Assembly: GCA_003290165.1 (NCBI GenBank) | Contig: QNQO01000604.1 | Span: forward strand, 186,001 to 250,000 | Direction: 5' to 3' | DNA length: 64,000 bases | Origin: Berberis thunbergii | Lineage: Eukaryota > Streptophyta > Magnoliopsida > Ranunculales > Berberidaceae | Notes under the pieces: model-generated | Databases searched by the model: none | What the model was told of the DNA's origin: nothing | Seen by the model: only the letters and a program-made list of their open reading frames with translations | Position numbers and translations under genes: made by a program | Part shown: piece after piece, positions 23,422 through 35,116 of the stretch | Layout of the letters: every line of letters starts with the position of its first letter | Position numbering within the stretch: the first letter of the stretch is position 1

Positions 23422-25357
23422 TGATATTCACATAATTATTACATAATATATCCCTTAATTTATATGTGTTAGTGTTTCGATTATTATATTTATAATAATT
23501 ATTTCGTTTTCATGTCTTGGCAGGAATTTGAGCGTTAACGATGAAATGAAATTAAGGCGACAATTTAAGGAATGACAATTGGTCGATTCTAGTGGTGGTA
23601 CAAAGCAGAGAATTACATATCTAAACCTAACCCTAGTAAACCTAGATCCACCTAATTTAACCTAAGCCCAAATCTAAAAATGCTAACCTAAAAACCCAAG
23701 CCCAAGATAATAAAACCCTATTTAGCTCCTCTCATCTTAGAGAAAGTCTCTACTTCTTCGACGTTCATTCTCCCCTCCTCTCTTTTCCATCCACCACACC
23801 AATCCACCCTACCGGCAATCCTCGCTCAATAGGAGAGCTGGCAGTGCGATAATCCCGCCATCACCCTTCATCGCGTAGTCTCTCTCTCGTTCTCCCAGCC
23901 AACAACCACCTCCTCCTTCATCCCACTGAAACAGGGGCGTGACAACCATGTTTCACGTCATCACGCCACACAGCCACCATCACCCGACTGCCACCACCGC
24001 GCGCACAAAACTGGGAGCAAGTCCCTATTTTCCTCCCTCGCAGCCTCCCTCCTTCCTGTTTTCCTCTCTTCTCCACGGTCTCTCCCTCCTACACTTCTCT
24101 CTCTGCTCCAACCTCGCCACCAGACCACGAAGAACACGCCATCAGCCGCCGCTGCCACGAAACAGAGCCGCAACCACAGCGACTCTGTTCCGCCTCGCCA
24201 CAGATCCTTCTCCTCTTCTCTTGGCTTCTCTTCAACTCGACCTCCTTCCTGCCTCCCTCTCTCACGACCACCGTCGCGAACAGACCACGCGACCACCACC
24301 ACCACCACGCGAGACAAAGCTCGTGACAGAGGCTCCCTGTTTCGCATCCTCTTTCGTTTTCCTTGTGTTATCTCATTCTTTCTTCACCCTCTCTCTCTTT
24401 TGCAGGTTCAGAACCAGGTAGGAGCAGGAGGAAGCTCGCGAGGAGCGAAGCAGATGGATCGAGCTGGAGACGAAGGTGCAGGGGAGCCGGGCGATTTCTG
24501 GCGGGAAAGATTCAAAATTATGTTTTTACGCTATTTGCACCCCCGAGTTCATCTTTGAGCCACCATAGAGCTTGTGTAGTCCTTTTTCTCAGGATTCGCG
24601 TTCGTGCAGAGATGACTTCCACCTCCATTGATGTTGTGACCACCGCTACCATGATCAGCTAAACCCTTCGCCAAGGCTACGATGAAACCACGGGATTTCC
24701 TAGAGTTTGTGTATTTAAATTTATTATTTTCTTTATGTTTGAACGTTAAACACATTTGATTTATGATTTTCAATAATTTTCTTTCACCGATTATATCCTG
24801 ATTAATTATCTAGACTAGTCGGTAGTTAGAAGTACCCTTTGTTGAAATTCAAAAAGCATGATTTAATCAATTAATTTGAACCTGTGATTGTGTGTTCTGT
24901 AAGAAGACACGCAATGCTAGGGTTTAGAATTAGTTAAAATAAACTTGTGATTGTGTGTGCCGTAAGAAGACACGCAATGCTAGGGGTTTATACTTTTGCT
25001 GAAATCAATTGTGAACTTAGATTAATCTTTAGGTTAATCATGTTAATTCTTGAAAGTAATAATTTGGATTACACAAATCTCAAAGAATCTGTGGTGGATT
25101 CAATGCCTTGGTTTCCTTTCTCATATTCTTTAAAACTTTCTATTTTGTTTTTTGTTATTTGATTTTTAGTTTAGATATTTTAATTGTTGTAACCCCATTT
25201 AAATTAGTTTAAATAAACTCTGAAATTTAATTGCAACCACAGTCCTTGTGGGATCGACCTGTACTTGCCCTTGTCTACCAGTTAGACACTGTGCACTTGC
25301 AGTTATTAAAATTAGGTTAAATTAACCTATTTATTTAGGTTAGTTAAATTTGCATCA
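23422..25357 (+). repeat. LTR, family B, lone copy, 1936 bp
   Basis: Runs TGATATTCACATAATTATT to ..TTTGCATCA, homologous end to end to the inverted copy at 2427-4396. It contains the same C-rich central part and an open frame (23939-24421) starting MTTMFHVITPHSHHH. It carries its primer site but no gag, pol or second LTR. See the 62-bp repeats and filler on its right. Confidence 0.9.
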
Positions 25358-25421
25358 AGTTTTTGGCGCCGTTGTCGGGGACTCGGGGGTGCAAATAGCA
25401 TAAAAACATAATTAAATTAAT
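25358..25421 (+). other. Primer site plus filler at the right junction of the lone LTR
   Basis: 25364-25381 reads TGGCGCCGTTGTCGGGGA, a tRNA-Asp type primer site with one difference. 25381-25413 is the reverse complement of LTR positions 24516-24548 with one mismatch (33 nt). 25414-25421 plus the next bases read aaattaatgaa, which also occurs at 23405-23415 in the target. This is a patchwork junction. Confidence 0.85.
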
Positions 25422-25483
25422 GAAAATAGAACTCCCGCCTTTTTCTCTTTCGAGCAAACACGCGCCAAATTAATGAAGCTCGC
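25422..25483. repeat. 62-bp direct repeat, right copy
   Basis: Second copy of 23360-23421. Host-element sequence continues from here to the purine tract at 25570. Confidence 0.9.
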
Positions 25484-25569
25484 CGCTCAAGGAAACGATT
25501 CAGACTCAACCATCATGATTGCACAGTTGCTCCATGAAATGACTTGGTGGACCGATGAACTAGCCCACC

Positions 25570-26302
25570 AACTCGGGGGAGTAGCTGATGATACATCAAA
25601 CCGTCATCTGATCAGCACCGTACATGTGTCATGATCTCGTCAATAGAACAAAGTAGGCCTGATTGCATGCCCAATCCAACAAAGCCCAGACAACACTAAG
25701 TCCATTATTGACAGAATCCAAAAGGTCAAACCTAAATTGCAATGCGTCACTAAGCCCACACGTCACACGGTCAAGCCCAATACTCGTAAGCCTTGATAAA
25801 GTAAATATAAGCCCTCATAAGGCAAGTATCTGGGGGAGCGACCCAAGACAGGCTGGCCAACAACACATTGGTTCCGATTAGGAAACAAATACTAGAGTAT
25901 AAGTAGGATAGGGAAACTTCGTTGCATGGACAACACTTCGAAAGGAAAACTTCTCCTGCAGATCTAGGAGCACAAGTCGTGTAGGAAAAAATTTCCTATA
26001 GGGACAATTCCCTACAAGAAAATGATCTCTACCAAGATCTATTTCCCTAAACTACGTCACCAAAGGACTAGCCAAACAAGAACTCTTTCACTATAAATAA
26101 AAGATAATGTCGATGAACAAAGGTACGTTACAGAAACCTAATTTATAGCTTTAATATTTTGTATGCCTTATCTAACTTAAGCATTAGAGTGCCATCGGCC
26201 TCCACACGGTGGTCTTTGGCTCACATACATTCTCTGTGCAGATTTAGGTAAAGGCGTTGAAGTCGAGCAGAAGTCGACTACATCAATGTTGATTATACAT
26301 CA
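25570..26302 (+). repeat. Purine tract and 3' LTR of a Tat-like element (LTR 25586-26302)
   Basis: The purine-rich tract actcgggggagtagc lies directly before TGATGATACATCAA. The far end is ..TTGATTATACATCA, so the termini are inverted repeats with two differences. A TATA-like ctataaataaaag at 26091 fits a plus-strand promoter. The sequence after it (26303) is copia reverse-transcribed-element coding DNA on the minus strand, so this LTR joins a different element. No matching target duplication seen. Confidence 0.7.
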
Positions 26303-29155
26303 ACCTAAAATTTAGAGTGTCTTTCACATAGAAAATAATCCTATTTGTTGTAATTAAATGTCCCTCACATGGATTATTCATAAACTGAGAAATGACCTCT
26401 ACAGAATACGCAATATCAGGTCTTGCAATAGTTAAATAGAATAAACTACAAATATGCTGTCAAAAAAGTGTTGCATCTTCCAACAATTTTCCTTATTCTT
26501 TAGTTAACTTCAAACTAGGTTCCATAGGAGTTATCATTGCTTTTGACTACCCCGTACAAAAAAATACTCAATAAACTTGTTGCATATCCGTTTTGAGAAA
26601 CAAAATTGCCATTTGTTTGTTCAACCTCTAGGCCAAGAAAACAGCTAGCTTCACCTAAGCTCTTCATTTCAAAACGGACGGACAAGGCATCTCTAAGGCG
26701 AGTTATTTCAACATTGTTGTCTCCGGTAATGATCATATCATCTACATAAACAAGAATCAGAGGGCACATTGTAGGTGTTTCTTAATAAATAAATTTGGAT
26801 CTACATTAGAAGACTTAAAACCACAAAAATTGAGATATTGAGCAATCTTACCAAACCAAACACGTGGAGCTTGCTTGAGGCCATACAAAGCCTTCTTGAG
26901 CCGACACATGTGATCATAAAAATCCTTAAAAGTAAATCCATGTGGTTGTTCCATAAAGATATCACAATCTAGTTCTCCATAGAGGATTGCAGTCTTAACG
27001 TCTAGTTGCCACAATTTCCAGCCTATGTAAGCAACCAGTGAAACAATTGTTCGAATCATCACCATTTTTACAACAGCGCTAAAACTCTCCTTGTAGTCTA
27101 GACCATACTGTTGAGAAAAACCACAAGCAACAAGATGAGTTTTATACTTGTCAATAGTGCCATCAACTTTTTTCTCCAACTTGTAAACCCATTTACAAGT
27201 AACCAAATCGGCTTTCTTTGGTTTCGGAACAAGACATTTGACGCCAAATCCCATTTTCCCTACAATATTCAAGGAATTGATCAAACATGTATTCACCTCC
27301 ATTATCAGTGCATAGACACTTTATTGGTAGCCCAAGTTCTTTTCCAGCTGCTCTTTGAACTGAATAAATTTTGAAAGAGCTTCACTGTTGTGTTCCCAAA
27401 AATACACTCAAGTGAATCAAGAAATTCGTCCACAATATCCATCACATAATGAAACCAGCATAACTAGGTGTTCTTATTGGCCCCATGAGATTTGAATGAA
27501 CCGGTTGTAGTACAATAGAAGCTATATTGTTTGAATTCGGGAAAGGAAGATGATGTGATTTTTTGTATTGACACCAAGAACAAACCACATCATGATGAAA
27601 TTCCTTAAAGAGTGGAACTCCAACAAGAAGTTTCTTTGTAGAGATTGTCTGCAACAATTGATAACCAACATGGCCTAACCGAGCATGCCATAGTGTCACA
27701 CTTACATTTTTACATGTCCTTTCAACATATGCATCACTTGTAGATAAAAAATTTAATGATTCTTTCCTTTTTCCAGTAATAAAACATCAACAACAATGTG
27801 TTTTACATTTGAAAGAATACGTACATCATCTAGACCAAAAAAGAACTTACCTCCCAAAATCAGCTAATTGAGAGATCGAGACAATATTCTACTTTAAGCG
27901 TGGAACATAATAAACATCTATGAGAGAAACACCTCCAGCATTTGAAATATCAGCCTTGACATTGAAATGTCCTTCTTTCACTACAGGAAGTAAAGAGCTA
28001 TCTGTTCTCACAATGATTATTTTCTCACAATGCGGATGTATAACATAAAGTAACAAAGCATTTTCAGTTGCATGATGAAAGCAATCAGAATCAATGATTC
28101 AATCCTTGTTGTAGTCTATGAAAACATTAGCATTCGTATCTGCGTCCCTCTGGTGCACAACAGACATCATATTAGTTGGTTGATCAATAGCTAAACATTG
28201 CTCCCATTTGGGTTGATCAAATTCACTAGCTTCGTGTGCAACATATGATCCTACTTTTGTGAGATTAACATGTCAGATTGATTTGATAGGCATGATTTCA
28301 CGCACCGATTACCCACCACCTTCCCACAACAATCGAGTTGTAAGTGTCCCAGCTTTCCACACCTATAACAGCCTTTTGAATTTCATCTAGACAACCCCTC
28401 ATTTTTGGATTGTTTGTTGTCACTCGAAAAATGCTTGGAGGAGAAATTGTTTTTTGTTTTGTCTTTTGTGTAAAGAACATCCTCCACTTGAGATAGATAA
28501 TGTTTGCTACTGCTGGCCATTTGTATCACTTAAGTTTCCTGATTTGAGAGCAAATTCTCCAACTCAATAGTAGAAGGTTGATTTTCCCACCCTTGTATCA
28601 AATAAATAAAGGGCATAAACTCTTTTCACAATCCACAAATGAAATAATGATGCAAACGAGCATCATTCACAAGCTTCTCCGTATCCAATTTTGAAATTTC
28701 AGCACACACGGTTTTAATCTTTAGAAAATATCCTGAAATTGAAAAATTACCTCAAGTAATCTTAGAAAGTTCGTTCTCCAAATACTGCAGCCAAGTGAAC
28801 AACCTTTCAAGTGTGTCCCACACTTGCTTTGGTGACTTTACATCACGAGCATGCTCGATGTACTCTTTACTAATCGATGTTCTCAAAGCAAATAAAGCTT
28901 TTGCCACAGTTTATCTTCCACTTCCGTCGCAACTCAACATTTTGTGGCGTATCTTCTGGAATTACAGTATCATCACCAAAGATAAGATCCCACAAAATCC
29001 TTCCCTTGTAAATAAGCTTCCATGCATAATTTTCAGTAACCATAATGGTTACCAACAAGCTTGTCTACAAAGGCATGAGAGACATTGCTTCCTCCGTTCA
29101 TCTTCACTGAGTAATAAAATCAAACACTTTTTAGGTAAACAAGGTTCTGATACCA
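26303..29155 (-). pseudogene. Ty1/copia gag-pol, truncated and frameshifted
   Basis: Read leftward from the primer site. gag: KLVGNHY.., YLQGKDLWDLIFGDD-like sequence, EYIEHARDVKSPKQVWDTLE, with shifts (about 29110-28500). CCHC knuckle CYRCGKLGHLQLDC at about 28373-28330. Pre-integrase domain LWHARLGHVGYQLLQTI (27699-27442). Integrase catalytic end LCTDNGGEYM (about 27320-27300), joined directly to reverse transcriptase (VTCKWVYKLEKK, 27302-26757), the YVDD box (LILVYVDDMIITGD, near 26750) and the start of RNase H (YLTIARPDIAYSV, to about 26310). The section between the integrase core and reverse transcriptase is deleted. RNase H is cut off at 26303 by the neighbouring LTR. Several stops and shifts make it non-functional. 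It copies RNA into DNA in intact relatives. Confidence 0.9.
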
Positions 29156-29467
29156 TATAACAAATATAAAGGCAGAGAAACAGTAAAAGAAAAAAGGAAC
29201 AGAGATAATTTGTTGAAAATTACTATTTTATTACTCAATTAGAATGTCTCAAATAAGTTGATTACAAACTCTATAAATACTAGGAAATTCCCTAAGAGCT
29301 ATAAACTAAAACTAACATGATCTCAACCAACACTAACGTGCCTTAGAGTTTACTCAGCTAAGTAAAAGCCACTAACTCCTAAGTAAAAGGAAGACAAAAT
29401 AAAATTCCTAAACAAATGGAACAAACTACTAACTTGTTCAACTAGTAAGTTTCAATGATTTGCAACA
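29144..29467 (-). repeat. 5' LTR (29156-29467) and primer site (29144-29155) of the minus-strand copia element
   Basis: Primer site on the minus strand: TGGTATCAGAAC, matching tRNA-iMet apart from one base. The LTR starts TGTTGCAAATCATTG at 29467 and ends ..TTTGTTATA, so its last bases have decayed from CA. About 312 bp. No second LTR remains. Confidence 0.7.
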
Positions 29468-30543
29468 ATCAAAACCATAATTACATCATGTGGCTTCAAA
29501 TTCAACACACAACAACCAGAGAGCTTACTATCGCCAACATTTATAAGGGAATGCCAAAACCATGTTGGATGTTAAGTAATACCAAATGTGATTACAACTA
29601 GATGCTTAATGTAATAAAACCATTGATCTTCTCTAACGAGGAAACAAAGTAATAACAAACCTGGAGTTTTCAATACATGTTCGTGTGGTTCATATCCTTA
29701 ATAACAAGCTTCTTCATGTTCGTCAAAAACAAGAATTTTATATTTTCAACCAAATGGGTAGTGGATCTGCCGGATGTGTTCTTGAGATTCTCATATGATA
29801 ATAATTTTGATTTGGTTTTTGGAGTAAAACCTACCTTCTTTGTCCCAGCTTTCCGGATAATGAATTTGGTGAGGCCGTGGATGTAATGCATGCTATAATG
29901 TATAGGCTCATTTATTTAACCTAACTCCTATAAAAGAGCAAATATGGTCTATAAAATAGATTTTTGTCGCCTCATCTATTTAACCTAAATTCTAAACTAA
30001 CCAAGAGTTATATAATTGATAAGGCGCTTATGATTAATTTTCGAAAATAATTAAGAAGTATTTGTAAAATTTAAAACTTAACAATTAAAATTGTTTTCCA
30101 ACAAAAATTTTAGCCAAACAAGAACTCGCATATGCCAAATCCAAAAATGCTAAATATTGTTGGTTTCTAAGCCAAACTCCAATACGCAAACCAAAACATA
30201 CTATTGAAGTAGTATTTTCTAAATTAGAGCTCCAGTAGAGCACTCCAGAAAACTCAGAAAAGCCTTTTAAGAGTGTACGTCAAACTCTATATCAATACAT
30301 TGAAGATCACTCATAGATGATTTGATTATACACTATATTTTTCAAGCATTCAATAACCATGCATCAAGACAACTAAAGAGGTAGATGGTTGATTTCAAGT
30401 ATATGCCAATTCTAGTTGAAATAGTGTTTTTTATTTTGCGAGTTTGAGTTTGGTGTAGAAACTAAAAACAATGTGTTTTGTTTTTTGGAGTTTGGCTTAT
30501 GAGAGTTGGGAGTTGGGAGTTTAGCGTATTTGTTTTTTTTTTT
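29468..30543. other. Unassigned stretch with a dispersed inverted repeat
   Basis: No convincing gene. The arm taagccaaactccaatacgc (30158-30180) is partly inverted at 30478-30505 (ttggagtttggctta), suggesting a decayed hairpin-type MITE. Overlapping open frames on both strands at 29670-29891 are unrecognised. Confidence 0.35.
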
Positions 30544-31098
30544 TGTTGGAATACATTTTAATAGTTTGTTAGAAAATTCCTTTTAGGTGGATCTACATAG
30601 TTCATATTATTATATGTTGCAAACTGTTGAATTATAGGCGAGTGGTGTTTGAACAGACCCGATTAGTTGTAATTATTAAGAAACAAGACTAGGGTCATAA
30701 ACACGTTTCTAATTACATGTTTTATATATTGACATGTATTACTAAATTAAGTATGGACGTTATTTATGTGTAGATACCAATTTATTAAGTCCCAATATAA
30801 TTTTATTATAGATGATGGGCTAATAATAGAATTAGGGATCTATATATACGGTTGATGTCCCCACTCCAAACCTAATTCTCTATCTTCTACTTTTCCAATT
30901 TGGTTTGAGAAATACAATAAAAAGGTTCTGGAGGTGGAAAATCTCTCCGCTGCGTGTTGCTAGTTCATGAGGATTGTTATGAGGATACTCTTCATCATTG
31001 GCGAATTCAGGTAGGCATTGATTAAAGTTTTCTTCCTTGATTATTGACATGAGGTCTTGATTTAAGATCTGTTAGATTCCTACAAGTGGTATCAGAGC
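30544..31098 (+). repeat. Copia-type LTR (30544-31084) and tRNA-iMet primer site (31087-31098)
   Basis: The LTR starts TGTTGGAATA and ends GATTCCTACA, inverted termini with one difference. The primer site tggtatcagagc follows after two bases. Beyond it the interior is non-coding to about 36614 and again from 40704, interrupted by two DNA transposons. No second LTR was found, so this is a partial or non-autonomous element. Confidence 0.75.
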
Positions 31099-31169
31099 CC
31101 CCATGTCAGAATCATTAAAAAAAATCATTGTCTTCTCCATCAAATTGGGCATGTCACTAATAAAAAAAT

Positions 31170-31770
31170 CCCCTTTTGCGACGACTCGTAGTGTGACGAG
31201 GGAAGTTTTGTCGCTCAAAATTAACTTGACGCGACGACATATTTAATATCGTCATGCTATTACAAAAAATAGCTAACTATTTAACGCGATGAACCATTTC
31301 ATTGCGTATAAACCTCTGGCGACGAAGTTAAAGCCTTCATCGCATAACTAATATGTGACAACGTATCGTCGCTTAAAACCAAATGTTTTGTCACCCTAAA
31401 ATACCTAGGGCTACGTGTCGACTACTTTCAACGACCAACTTGAACATTCTCGGGCGACAAGCTTTTTCGTCGCCTAAATATATCTTACGGGACGATTTGG
31501 AAGCCTTCGTCGCATAACCAATATGCGACAAAGTATTGTCGCTTAAACCCAAATATTTTGTTGCCCTAAAATACCTATGGCTATGTGGCGGCCACTTTGA
31601 ACTACCATCTTGAACATCCTAGGGCGTCAAACTTTGTCATCGCCGAAATATATCTTATGCGATGAACTGAAACCGTCGTCGCATAACGTATTCATGACAA
31701 AGTATTGTCGCTTAAAGTGAGCAGGTTCGTCACCTAAAACATTCTAGGGTGTCGAACGGTGTCTTCGCAC
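31170..31770. repeat. Left subterminal repeat array of the CACTA element
   Basis: Many copies, in both orientations, of a short motif around gcgacgaa / ttcgtcgc (for example near 31175, 31200, 31318, 31470, 31685). In this family such motifs are transposase binding sites. The matching right array is 35400-35875. Confidence 0.85.
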
Positions 31771-32201
31771 AAGCTCTGGCCTGTTCATCTTCTCCACAAA
31801 TTAAAATAATCAAATTTGTGTTTTTCACTATTTTCTCCTATCGTTTTATTCTTTTTCTCTGCACCATTGGTTTCTCTCACTATATACTACAAGCTTCCAG
31901 CAGTTAATTAGGCTTCTAGCAATTGTCTCTCTCTTTTACTTGGAGAACGGTGAGGAAATTGCTAAAAAAAAAAAAATTAATTTTCATGAAATTAGGTTGA
32001 TATCGTGTGGATTTTTGGGAGTGTCTCACATTGCTATCGAGTGCATACTAGATATTTATTAATTAATAATACCTACATCATCCACTTGAAGAATTGTAAT
32101 TGAGATCCTGCCAAAAATTTTCCACATTGAAACCTAATCGCATTAGTGACGTTAACTCTCTTGAATTCTCATGTTTTGTTTATAAACTGAAAACATGCAT
32201 A

Positions 32202-32693
32202 ATGGAAAGACAGTGGATACAAAATCAAGACAAATGTTGTGATGAATATTTAAATGGGATTGAGAGTTTCATTGAGTTTGCAAGGGCACATGTCACTGGT
32301 ACAACGAATCATATCAAGTGTCTGTGTCAATGTTGTAACAATTGTTTATGGCAGACATTCAATATGGTTCAATATCATTTGGTGAGGTATGGGATGATTC
32401 AGAATTATACGAGGAGGATTTATCAAGGGGAGCAACGAGAATTTGGTTCGACTTCATCGAATTCCCAGCCACTTGTGTCGCACATTGATGAAACGTCCAT
32501 GAATGATAATGACCAAGTTATGAGTATAATAAATGACACTTATCCATATGCATCGATGAACAAAGATGACATTGATGACATGGTAGGAGATACCTTACCT
32601 CCCAACATGCTGCAAAGTAAAGAGTTAGAAAACTATGAAAGACTATTGAAACAAGCCCAACAAGCATTACACCCTGGTTGCACAAAGTTCTAA
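32202..32693 (+). pseudogene. TNP2-like CACTA transposase, N-terminal domain only
   Basis: Starts with the family-typical MERQWI at 32202. It contains the Transpos_assoc-type domain: YLNGIESFIEFARAH, the paired-cysteine segment CLCQCCNNC, and QYHLVRYGMIQNY. It ends in LHPGCTKF, the junction that in TNP2 proteins precedes the large catalytic domain. The reading frame stops there (TAA, 32691) and ten bases later a gypsy LTR begins, so the DDE catalytic part, normally several hundred residues, is absent. 164 residues remain. Could bind DNA or protein but not cut DNA. Confidence 0.85.
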
Positions 32694-32702
32694 CTGCTTA
32701 CT

Positions 32703-34495
32703 TGATATTCACCTAATTATTACACAAAATACCACCTAATTTATATTTGTTATTCACTTTGATAATCTATTTTATATTAATTATTTAAATTTTGTATTTT
32801 TCAGGATTCAGAGCATTAATGGATTAATGCGGAGTTCGAGGTGAAAATAAGCAATTTGGTATTGAAGAGCGGAGACGGGGGTGCAGTTAACCCAACGCAA
32901 TTACCCTAATTTTCAATAAAACCCGCATCAAGTTTTTGGCGCCGTTGTCGGGGACTGTAGCGGTGTAATTGAATTTAAGAGTTTATTTTCACTAATTTGT
33001 AGTTTAGGTTTAAAAAAAAACAAAAAACAAAAACAAAACAAAAAACACAGGGTTTGAATTGTTTATAGATTGCTATCACGTGAACACTCTCAGAAGTCGG
33101 CGAGCCATCAGGTGGACGGTGCTTTTGATCGATGTCAACTCGACTTCTACTAGGCGTCACAAGTAACCCAAGAGAGGTTCACGCCAGAGGTAACTTCTTC
33201 CCACCGCATCTACACGTGGTTTCTGAGTGGATTACTGTGTGTTTTGCTTGTTTTTTTTTAGCTAGAATTGCATGAAAATTTGAATAGATTGAGGATATTT
33301 CTGATACTGTAAAATTTCTTGCTTTCCCCCGTGGATAGGTTAACTACCATCTATTTTAGGGTTAGGGACCTAAGCCCTCACTATTAAAATTTGTAACAAG
33401 ATAAATTAGGACAAAACACTCATAGGACCCCTCTTTTGAAACTTGAAAGTTTAAAGTAGTCAAGTGAATGAACATATCCAATCTTGGAATAGTTCTGAAA
33501 CTGGCATTACACTTTAAGCTGAAGCTAGAAAAAGAGGTAGGAGCATTTAGATTTTAAGATATTTTTTATGCTGGGAAACTCCATGCTTTCTCCCGCGGAT
33601 AGGCTAATTAAAATGGATTTCAGCCCTTGATTAGTAACAAACATGGGTAATAAAAATGAGTGATTGTAGGGATTACCAGACGTTATAGCCTCTACCTAGT
33701 AACTTAGTTTCTCACGAGATTAATTTGCTTCGAAGGAACCTCGACTTTTTGTGGGGCTATAACTATCAGCTGCGTAGTACTCGAAGGCAATCTGAATGAT
33801 TGTATTGCTAGGTACTTATCTAGGGTCGTTTGCCATTCATCTTGCTTGCACATCATATAGGTCCTAATTAGGTTTTCCCATTTTTATTTTTTTTAGAGTT
33901 AGGTCATCTTCATATAGTGGTTAGGCTTGCATAAAAAAAATGAACCTCAATGATTATCCATCTTGGTTTCCTGAGCAAGTCAATGCATTTAATGCCATCC
34001 GACAACCTGATTATGATCCATACTCAGATTATTACAACTCAGGTTCAGCATATTATCCTGACTTCTCATGGGCCCATGGTCAGTACCATGGAGGCCCTAT
34101 TGTCACTCCCCCGACTCTTCAAGTTTCCATTCCTGCTAGTGAGCCTCAACCTAATCGAGTTGTTCTTCCTTCTAATACATCTCGTTTAGAGGACGCCTTA
34201 ACTCGTTTTATGCGAACTAGAGATATGTTTGATAGCTAATTCTCAACTAAATGCTCAAGCTATCAAGAAACTTGAGATGACTTTGAGTCAGATAGTTGAG
34301 TCGCTTCTTGAGATAGATTCAGAGGAAGTCCCTAGCCAACCTATTTCCAACCCAAATGGTCAATTTGAAATTAGAGGCACATCTGAGCTGGACAGTGAAG
34401 ATATCCAATCCATTACTACCCTTAGGAGTGGAAAACTGATTGACAATAATGTAGGAATGCCTGACATAAGTGGAGCAACGACGTCTAGTAAGTGA
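32703..34495 (+). mobile_element. Athila/Tat-like gypsy fragment inside the CACTA element
   Basis: Short LTR 32703-32930 (TGATATTCACC..CCGCATCA, 228 bp), primer site 32937-32954 (TGGCGCCGTTGTCGGGGA), leader to about 33930, then gag to about 34495. The LTR start matches family B but lacks the roughly 1.7-kb centre of that LTR. The leader matches the minus-strand element at 973-2402 near the primer site. pol and a 3' LTR are missing, and no target duplication is visible. Confidence 0.8.
33940..34495 (+). pseudogene. gag fragment, homologous to 83-600 minus strand
   Basis: Two overlapping frames: 33940-34239 (NDYPSWFPEQVNAFNAIRQP, SWAHGQYHGGP) and 34229-34495 (SQLNAQAIKKLEMTLSQIVE, then ITTLRSGK). 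The order of motifs is the same as in the minus-strand gag at the left edge, without its zinc knuckle. A frame change near 34235 and the missing ends mark it as a remnant. Confidence 0.85.
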
Positions 34496-34559
34496 ACTCA
34501 TATGTTTCATTTCATTATTTTATTTTTAGTTGGTTTATTATTTTAACAATGTTTTGTAG

Positions 34560-35116
34560 GAGGGTTCAAAATTCCCAGAAATTGACATGTTCAAGGATGT
34601 TTATGCACTACCTAGCAATGTGGTGGCTGTGAAGTTGCATGTAAGTTTTATTCTTTGCATTTTTTGCATGTTCTGACTTCTGTTGTTTTAAATGTTATTA
34701 ATTTTTAATAATTTTTTTAATCAAGGAAACGATGGTGGAGAGGCGGGATGCCTACATGGAGCGAGTGGCCTCGTAGCATCCTCCGGGAACTCCGTTGGAA
34801 CAGCTCACAATGGACGATCCTGATGCAGGATTACATATTTTGACGGAGACATTGGAATTGCTAGGTCGAAGACCCGGAAAGATTGTTCAATGGATGGGGC
34901 GAGTGGCCTCGTGAGGTCAACACCTCATCTTCAGCTTCGCAGCGGTCAGTCGGAACCGTTTCATCATTACAATCGAAAGTGGAGGAATTACATAATGAGT
35001 TAAATGCTGCCAAAGCGCGTGAGGCGGCGAGGGAGGCCCGGGAGGGGGAACGACAAGCACAAGAGGCAACTAGGTGGAATATGTTATTAGGGGTCTCTCC
35101 AGCAGTCCGGGATTAA
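34560..35116 (+). pseudogene. Second CACTA gene (TNPA/Transposase_24-like), C-terminal exons
   Basis: Exon-like 34560-34640 after tgtag (FPEIDMFKDVYALPSNVV) ends at gtaagt. Exon-like 34726-35116 after tcaag contains LHILTETLELLGRRPGKIV and, after a frame change, GEWPREV and a coiled-coil region (VEELHNELNAAKAREAAREA) ending LLGVSPAVRD. The IDMFK motif and the C-terminal coiled coil are features of the second protein of plant CACTA elements, which binds the subterminal repeats. A TAG within the second exon (near 34776) and a frameshift near 34880 disable it. Confidence 0.6.
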
